From Mycobacterium sp. (GTDB taxonomy: Bacteria; Actinomycetota; Actinomycetes; Mycobacteriales; Mycobacteriaceae), in contig JAGQTR010000373.1 of assembly GCA_020438915.1 (NCBI GenBank), forward strand, positions 1-6,052: a stretch of DNA of 6,052 nucleotides. The letters run 5' to 3'. The position numbers and the translations under genes are program-made. Under the pieces are notes generated by a model. It did not search any database, had not been told where the DNA came from, and saw nothing but the letters and a program-made list of their open reading frames with translations. Shown here one piece after another: positions 1-3,615 of this stretch (position 1 is its first letter; every line of letters begins with the position of its first letter).

Positions 1-82
1 TGGAGTAGATCGAGTGGACCATCAGATCCAGCAGTTGCCGCGCTTCGGCCTTGAACTCCAGCTGTTCGACGTGCTCGCTCAT
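1..82 (-). CDS. htpG: Chaperone protein HtpG (Hsp90), N-terminal 27 residues, cut by window edge
   Basis: The reverse strand reads from an ATG at 82-80 and translates to MSEHVEQLEFKAEAR, then QLLDLMVHSIYS, and runs off the left edge. This is the highly conserved start of bacterial Hsp90; as I recall it, the M. tuberculosis protein begins almost identically with HVEQLEF, EARQLLDLM and VHSVYS. HtpG is an ATP-dependent cytosolic homodimeric chaperone of the GHKL ATPase fold. Only the first strand and helix of the nucleotide-binding domain are visible; the catalytic Glu and ATP lid lie outside the window. The start is supported by a GAGGA Shine-Dalgarno at 97-93, ten bases upstream. The next gene upstream on the same strand ends at 332, leaving a 249-bp gap with a candidate promoter and several palindromes, so htpG probably has its own transcript. 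Identity is near certain despite the short piece. Confidence 0.95.
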   Translation of the reverse strand, partial: MSEHVEQLEFKAEARQLLDLMVHSIYS

Positions 83-121
83 GTGATTCCGTTCCTCAAG
101 ACAGACCTCGAATTGGGTACT

Positions 122-157
122 CGGGCAGATAATACGCAGCGCGACCGGTCGCGACCT
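122..157 (-). promoter_or_regulatory. Candidate htpG promoter (-10 TATTAT)
   Basis: On the reverse strand TATTAT occupies 134-129, a good match to the mycobacterial SigA-type -10 (TANNNT). It predicts a transcript start near 122 and a leader of about 40 bases that contains the GAGGA Shine-Dalgarno at 97-93. The bases 17 upstream (157-152, AGGTCG) do not resemble TTGACA, as is common in mycobacteria. I saw no CIRCE element and no paired HspR (HAIR) site here. This is inferred from the motif and its position only. Confidence 0.4.
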
Positions 158-170
158 CGGGGGCGACCGG
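141..170. repeat. Palindrome GCGACCGGTCGC plus a further half-site upstream of htpG
   Basis: GCGACCGGTCGC at 141-152 is a perfect 12-bp palindrome. The half-site GCGACCGG recurs at 163-170, so CCGGTCGC (145-152) and GCGACCGG (163-170) also form an 8-bp inverted repeat with a 10-base spacer. The palindrome lies just upstream of the candidate htpG -10, in its spacer and -35 region, where a repressor site would be expected. An operator is an inference; CG-rich palindromes also arise by chance in high-GC DNA. Confidence 0.35.
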
Positions 171-179
171 CTGGCCGGT

Positions 180-198
180 GTGAGGTCTCCCACCTCAC
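180..198. repeat. 7-bp inverted repeat GTGAGGT-N5-ACCTCAC upstream of htpG
   Basis: GTGAGGT at 180-186 and ACCTCAC at 192-198 are exact reverse complements with a 5-base spacer (CTCCC). The element lies about 50 bp upstream of the candidate htpG -10 and could be an activator or repressor site, or a small hairpin in a transcript entering from the upstream acetyltransferase gene. It does not match the HspR or HrcA consensus. Confidence 0.3.
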
Positions 199-219
199 GT
201 GGAGCCAGTATTAAATCCC

Positions 220-245
220 TTCAGCCCGAATCGTTTCGGGCTGAA
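220..245 (-). terminator. 11-bp perfect hairpin after the GNAT gene, probable terminator without a U-tract
   Basis: TTCAGCCCGAA (220-230) and TTCGGGCTGAA (235-245) are exact reverse complements around a TCGT loop, a strong 11-bp stem. It sits about 86 bp past the stop of the upstream acetyltransferase gene and before htpG, which is read in the same direction. On the reverse strand it is followed by GGGATTTAATAC, which has only a weak T-run, so it would be one of the mycobacterial terminators lacking a clear U-tract. A regulator binding site is the main alternative. Confidence 0.5.
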
Positions 246-331
246 CAAAGTGGTTGCGGAGACATCCCTGCTCGGCCGTCGGTCCTACCCATCCGGCGGC
301 GGGCAGGACGGGTTGTGACTCGCCTTCGGCG

Positions 332-997
332 CTACGCCGGCTTGACGCCGGGGGCGCGGACGACCATCGGAACGGCGGGAAAGCACGCCGCCATCTCCGA
401 GCGCGACCGCCGCAGCGCAGCAGTCCCGTAGCCCTTCTTCCGATGCTCGGGGTGGATCCAGATCCGGACGTTGACCTCGCCGCGCTCGAGTTCGCCGAAC
501 ACCATTCCTACCTTCGCTGTCTCCACCACGGCGACGAACCAGGCAGCATCTTCTTGACCGATGCGGCGCTGCGCGGAGCGGATCTCGTCGTCGAGTGGCC
601 TGGCGGGCTGACCGGATCCATCACCGGCAGCGCCGACCTCTTGCAATCTGGCCGCGAAGATGTCCTGGTCCGGATCACCGGCGAACGGGCGCAAGGTGAG
701 GCTGTCATCCGAACTCGCCGGCCGCTCGTTCTGCATGAACGTCAGTTGGCTGTTGAGATCGTCGAGTTCTGCGGCGATCTTGCGACGCGAGTCCTTCGTC
801 AGCTGATCGAACGCCATGCTCATGACTGCCTCACCACCTCGGGTCGAGGTGTTCAACAATTTTGCAATAGCCGCCACCGCGGTGGGCCGGTCATCGGCCT
901 CGACGATCACATCGAGCACTTCATGACGATTATTGAGCGCGGAGAGCAGAGCATCGGCGATTTCACGGCGGGCGGCCGTCTGGTCCTGATCGGTCAT
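332..997 (-). CDS. GNAT-family N-acetyltransferase with a gyrase-A-like N-terminal domain
   Basis: A 221-residue protein with two parts. Residues about 100-215 look like a GNAT acetyl-CoA-dependent acyltransferase: LTLRPF opens the fold, KVGMVFGEL and VNVRIWIHP are the central strands, and RKKGYG (186-191) fits the (Q/R)xxGx(G/A) acetyl-CoA pyrophosphate loop. The following helix and a VPMVVRAP strand end the protein, so the C-terminal GNAT elements are shorter than usual. Residues about 9-85 resemble the dimerization-helix region of gyrase/topoisomerase IV subunit A, with ADALLSALNNRHEVLDVI and then FDQLTKDSRRKIAAEL. The substrate is unknown and no signal peptide is seen, so it is probably cytosolic. 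I chose ATG 997 because TAGTCT lies exactly six bases upstream and no good Shine-Dalgarno is present, which fits a leaderless mRNA. A GTG directly before it (1000) is the alternative start. The stop is TAG at 334-332. GNAT assignment is firm; the N-terminal comparison is my reading by eye. Confidence 0.85.
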   Translation of the reverse strand: MTDQDQTAARREIADALLSALNNRHEVLDVIVEADDRPTAVAAIAKLLNTSTRGGEAVMSMAFDQLTKDSRRKIAAELDDLNSQLTFMQNERPASSDDSLTLRPFAGDPDQDIFAARLQEVGAAGDGSGQPARPLDDEIRSAQRRIGQEDAAWFVAVVETAKVGMVFGELERGEVNVRIWIHPEHRKKGYGTAALRRSRSEMAACFPAVPMVVRAPGVKPA

Positions 998-1003
998 CAC
1001 GCC

Positions 1004-1009
1004 AGACTA
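1004..1009 (-). promoter_or_regulatory. -10 element TAGTCT for a leaderless GNAT transcript
   Basis: On the reverse strand TAGTCT (1009-1004) is followed by GGCGTG and then ATGACC. With the usual spacing of six to seven bases, transcription would begin at the A of the ATG at 997, giving a leaderless mRNA, a common arrangement in mycobacteria. The absence of a convincing Shine-Dalgarno upstream of the start fits this. The -35 region (1032-1027, TACACG) is a weak match. Confidence 0.5.
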
Positions 1010-1049
1010 GTTCCGTCGAGCGCACCCGTGTACGGATCGCGACTTCGAT

Positions 1050-1079
1050 GCCATCTTCGATGGCCCGACTCGGCGAGTC
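1050..1079 (-). terminator. Two adjacent perfect hairpins after the transglycosylase gene
   Basis: GACTC-GGC-GAGTC (1067-1079) and GCCATC-TTC-GATGGC (1050-1064) are two perfect short hairpins separated by two bases. They lie 25 to 54 bases past the transglycosylase stop in the direction of transcription. A further imperfect stem (1076-1087 with 1097-1108, ten of twelve positions pairing) spans the stop codon. No U-tract follows. The cluster most likely ends or stabilises the 3' end of the leftward envelope transcript, just before the promoter of the next gene. Confidence 0.45.
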
Positions 1080-1103
1080 ACGGACACGGCCGCGGGGTCT
1101 CCG

Positions 1104-2105
1104 TCACTGGGGATGAGCTGCCAGATAGTCCGCGACGGGGATTGGCGAGGTCGCGGCGAAACCGACGGGCAGCAACACGTCACCGGCGGTTGTGCGGTAG
1201 TAGACGTCCCACCGATGGTATCCGGCAAAGGAGGCGGGATCGGCGGCAAACACCGCCGCGTAGTCGTTGACCGCCGCTACGTACCGATTTGAGTTGTTGT
1301 ACCGATAGAGAGCGTGGTTGCGATCGTTGGCGAATCCGTTGGCGGCGAGGTAGCGGCCGGCGGCCATGATGCTGTCACGCGGAGACAGGATGTCGCCGCC
1401 CCCACCGTATGCGGCGAAGGTCGAGGGCATGAATTGCATGGGGCCCTGCGCACCCGCGGTACTCACGCCCTCAACCCGCCCGAAGCCGGTCTCGATCAAA
1501 TTGATCGCCGCTAGATGTGCCCAGCCAACGCCGGAGGCCGACTCCGCCTCGCGGTAGTACCCGAGTAACTCATCGGCCGGCGTCGGCGCGATGATGCGCC
1601 ATGCCGGAAGGGTGTCCTTCAGATGACCCTCGCCCAAAGCGGTGAGCTGCCGACGCGCGTCGATATTGCGGTCGTAGGTTTCCAGCAGTGGCAACGGGAT
1701 TCGCGGGCGCGCGATCGAATCCCACTCGGGGTTCCGTCCGAGCGCACGGTAGGCCGCCTGCTGGCGACGGGCTGCCGTCAGCAGCGTCGGCTCCGGCAAT
1801 GACAGGTCACGCAGCGCCTGTTCGTCGGCCACGAGGTCGTCGGCCAGTTGCGCAGGGTCAGCTGACAGCCGGGGCTGCGCGTTGCCCGATGCCAGCTGCA
1901 GCTCCGCAGGCGCAGGTGCGATGGCCCGCGGGGGAGCCGGGGGTGCTGCCGCCGACGTCTGCGGGATGGACGGCGCGGCCGAGTCTGTGCAGCCCGCCGA
2001 TGCCAAGACGACGCCGGCGACGAGGAGAATCGCTGCCCAACCTGTCGTTCGGGTCCCTGGGGACGAACCGGCCGGTACAACCGTGGGCGTATCGGGCGGG
2101 CTCAA
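1104..2105 (-). CDS. Secreted or lipoprotein lytic transglycosylase (SLT domain)
   Basis: A 333-residue exported murein lytic transglycosylase, predicted to cleave the MurNAc-GlcNAc bond of peptidoglycan outside the membrane. A basic n-region (R19) and hydrophobic core (about 22-37) lead to LASAGC with Cys39, which is compatible with a lipobox although Ser at -3 is not ideal. An Ala/Pro-rich linker (about 42-75) and a helical segment (about 80-190) follow. The SLT catalytic domain covers about 190-300: the catalytic Glu is E205 in INLIETGFGR, followed by GAQGPMQFMPSTF (218-230), then YRYNNSNRYV and the tail helix. The start is TTG at 2105, preceded by GGAAGTGAG and by an in-frame stop three codons upstream. 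The next in-frame start (L34) would destroy the signal peptide. The gene lies 46 bp after a small secreted protein gene on the same strand, so the two may be co-transcribed. The family is certain; lipid modification is only probable. Confidence 0.92.
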   Translation of the reverse strand: MSPPDTPTVVPAGSSPGTRTTGWAAILLVAGVVLASAGCTDSAAPSIPQTSAAAPPAPPRAIAPAPAELQLASGNAQPRLSADPAQLADDLVADEQALRDLSLPEPTLLTAARRQQAAYRALGRNPEWDSIARPRIPLPLLETYDRNIDARRQLTALGEGHLKDTLPAWRIIAPTPADELLGYYREAESASGVGWAHLAAINLIETGFGRVEGVSTAGAQGPMQFMPSTFAAYGGGGDILSPRDSIMAAGRYLAANGFANDRNHALYRYNNSNRYVAAVNDYAAVFAADPASFAGYHRWDVYYRTTAGDVLLPVGFAATSPIPVADYLAAHPQ

Positions 2106-2151
2106 TGGATCTCACTTCCGGCAGCGAATCGGTGAACTGGGCAACTGAGAC

Positions 2152-2520
2152 TCAGGTGACGCGTGTCCAAGGTGCACAGTTTCGCGACTCGAAAGCCTTT
2201 ACCGTCGGATTGATATTGGCATACATCGGACCGACCGAGATATTCGTCTCCACTACGTTGTCTTTGTTCGTATCCGGCGTGCTGTAGGTAAACCACAAGC
2301 ACATCGAGTCTTCTGTCGGCACATTGTTTATCCACACTCCCCAGGTCGACGCCGTCCCGGCGGTGCGGTACAGCCCCTGCGCAATATCGGGCCCTACCAG
2401 AAAGAAACCGTTGCCCGGGATGGGGTTCATCGGGTCGGCGGAGACCGGCGACGCCAACGCGACCGCCATCACAGCCGCGACAAGCCCTCCCACCACACGA
2501 CGCCGACGGTCTAGGGACAT
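2152..2520 (-). CDS. Small secreted two-cysteine protein, function unknown
   Basis: A 122-residue protein with a typical Sec signal peptide: n-region MSLDRRRR, hydrophobic core VVGGLVAAVMAVALA, and probable cleavage after SPVSA (A28 before D29). The mature part of about 94 residues has the pattern FFLVGPDIAQGLYRT, then MCLWFTYS (C74), then VKAFESRNCAPWTRV (C115). I recall this layout (VGxDIxPGxYR, a Cys-x-Trp strand, and a final AFExxxCxPW) from many uncharacterised secreted proteins and lipoproteins of actinobacteria. C74 and C115, the only cysteines in the mature part, probably form a disulfide. The ATG at 2520 is preceded by GAGGA about four bases away, slightly close. The transglycosylase gene follows after 46 bp, which suggests an envelope or periplasmic role. 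No enzymatic motif is visible and I do not assign a function. Confidence 0.88.
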   Translation of the reverse strand: MSLDRRRRVVGGLVAAVMAVALASPVSADPMNPIPGNGFFLVGPDIAQGLYRTAGTASTWGVWINNVPTEDSMCLWFTYSTPDTNKDNVVETNISVGPMYANINPTVKAFESRNCAPWTRVT

Positions 2521-2528
2521 AGTTCCTC

Positions 2529-2560
2529 ACCACGTGGTTACCGACCCTATTGGCAGCGTA
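2529..2560 (-). promoter_or_regulatory. Candidate promoter and ACCACGTGGT palindrome for the secreted-protein gene
   Basis: On the reverse strand there are two TANNNT-type -10 candidates, TAGGGT (2549-2544) and TACGCT (2560-2555), both without a clear -35. Between the first and the start codon is a perfect 10-bp palindrome, ACCACGTGGT (2529-2538), near the expected transcript start and just upstream of the Shine-Dalgarno. It could be an operator or a small hairpin affecting translation. The evidence is motif-level only. Confidence 0.3.
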
Positions 2561-2606
2561 TGACGGGTGGCCGGGACATGCACCACATCTGCGAATTCCG
2601 GCGAGT

Positions 2607-3440
2607 TCAGTTCCCAGACGCTTCGGCGTCGCGGCGGATGCGTGCGTCGTATGCGGCCCGGGCATCGGTGTCGAGGGCGTGCAAGACGCGGTGGCGGGTG
2701 AGGCGGCCGCGGACGGCGCCGAGCAGCCGGTCCGGAATCACCGCAGCGGCGGCCTCATAGCTGCGCATCCAGCCCGGCACGGCGACGATCGCCGGACGAC
2801 TCTGGCACGACGCCACAACGGCCTCGGCGATCTCCCCGGGGTCCACGGTGGGTAGGACCCCGCCGAGTTTGACACCAGATACCAGGTCCGTCCGTACCGC
2901 CGACGGAAGTACCGCGGTAACCGATACTCCGGTGCCCGCAAGTTCATCCCGCAGTGACTCGCTGAAACCGACCACCGCGTGTTTGGTGGCGCAATAGGTG
3001 GCCAGCCCTGCAGCCGGCACCACTCCCAGATACGACGCCACGTTGACGATATGGCCGGATTGTCGCTCGAGCATGCCCGGCAGTACGAGCTTCGTCCCGC
3101 GCAGCACACCGTTGAGATTGACATCGACGATCGAATCGGTGACTGCGTCCGACTCGTCGACGAACCGGCCCGCCGGCATGATGCCGGCATTGTTCACGAG
3201 CACCTTCAGCGGTCCCTCGACGCCCGCCAGGAAACCAGCGAACGACTCCCGCGACCGGACGTCCAGGCCGACTCCGTGACAGCCCAGTTCATCGGCGGCG
3301 GTTTTGGCGAGATCAGCGTCAAGGTCGCCGATGAAAACCCGGGCGCCTTCGTCGATGAATGCCCTGGCCGTGGCGTACCCGATCCCTCGGGCACCGCCGG
3401 TGATTGCTACAGCGGCACCAGCCAGGGCCAAACCATTCAT
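2607..3440 (-). CDS. Short-chain dehydrogenase/reductase (classical SDR)
   Basis: A 277-residue NAD(P)-dependent oxidoreductase of the classical SDR family. The nucleotide-binding motif TGGARGIG is at 14-21, an acidic residue after strand 2 (IGDLD, D39) favours NAD(H), LDV is at 59-61 and NNAG at 83-86. The catalytic set is N108 (DVNLNG), S136 (NVASYLG), Y149 and K153 (YCATK). A C-terminal extension of about 50 residues (YEAAAAVIPDRLL to the end) is basic and may help form a substrate pocket or membrane contact; the substrate cannot be read from the sequence. I chose ATG 3440 because the Rossmann strand starts within ten residues of it and GGGG lies five bases upstream. An in-frame ATG at 3509 would add 23 residues with no SDR counterpart and would lie upstream of the candidate promoter; a GTG at 3476 is also possible. 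The gene is divergent from the PGRS protease-like gene and may be the first gene of the leftward block. Confidence 0.93.
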   Translation of the reverse strand: MNGLALAGAAVAITGGARGIGYATARAFIDEGARVFIGDLDADLAKTAADELGCHGVGLDVRSRESFAGFLAGVEGPLKVLVNNAGIMPAGRFVDESDAVTDSIVDVNLNGVLRGTKLVLPGMLERQSGHIVNVASYLGVVPAAGLATYCATKHAVVGFSESLRDELAGTGVSVTAVLPSAVRTDLVSGVKLGGVLPTVDPGEIAEAVVASCQSRPAIVAVPGWMRSYEAAAAVIPDRLLGAVRGRLTRHRVLHALDTDARAAYDARIRRDAEASGN

Positions 3441-3478
3441 TGCAACCCCAAGTTCAGCATTTGCATAGCGATGCACGA

Positions 3479-3508
3479 TTATTACACCGCGGCGTCGAGA
3501 GACCGTCA
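3479..3508 (-). promoter_or_regulatory. Candidate SDR promoter (TAATAA, -35 TGACGG)
   Basis: On the reverse strand TAATAA (3484-3479) lies 18 bases downstream of TGACGG (3508-3503), an acceptable -10/-35 pair. It would start transcription near 3472 and leave a leader of about 32 bases before the ATG at 3440. This supports 3440, rather than 3509, as the SDR start. The -35 coincides with one arm of the inverted repeat at 3503-3517, so a regulator bound there would block the promoter. Confidence 0.35.
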
Positions 3509-3562
3509 TATTGACGGCAAGGCTCGCTTGACTTCCGCGAAAGACCGAATCCGTGTCAATAT
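3503..3562. promoter_or_regulatory. Inverted repeats in the SDR/PGRS divergent intergenic region
   Basis: CCGTCA-TAT-TGACGG (3503-3517) is a 15-bp inverted repeat with perfect 6-bp arms. In addition, ATATTGAC (3508-3515) recurs in inverted orientation as GTCAATAT (3555-3562), 39 bases away, and TTGACT lies between them (3528-3533). This is the kind of spacing seen where one regulator binds two sites between divergent genes, but no regulator gene is in the window. For the rightward gene, TTGACT is the best -35 and no clear -10 follows at 17-18 bases. A GGGGAG Shine-Dalgarno (3604-3609) lies six bases before its ATG. Confidence 0.35.
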
Positions 3563-3615
3563 CTCACCCATACTGAATCGTTACGGGGATTCCCGGCGAC
3601 GGTGGGGAGCCGGAA

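Noticed and set aside
94..100. CTTGAG on the reverse strand as an HspR (HAIR) half-site before htpG
   Set aside because: The second half-site at the required spacing is missing, and the bases are better explained as part of the GAGGA Shine-Dalgarno.
254..1270. 338-residue plus-strand open frame
   Set aside because: It lies antisense across the GNAT gene and part of the transglycosylase gene and is Arg/Gly/Pro-rich with no domain; a high-GC shadow frame.
2102..2665. 187-residue minus-strand open frame
   Set aside because: It overlaps the secreted-protein gene in another frame and shows no signal peptide or motif, whereas the 2152-2520 frame has a clear signal peptide and a recognisable cysteine pattern.
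3441..3509. 23-residue N-terminal extension of the SDR from ATG 3509
   Set aside because: The extra residues precede the normal SDR start, the candidate promoter lies inside them, and ATG 3440 has a GGGG stretch at suitable spacing; not fully excluded.
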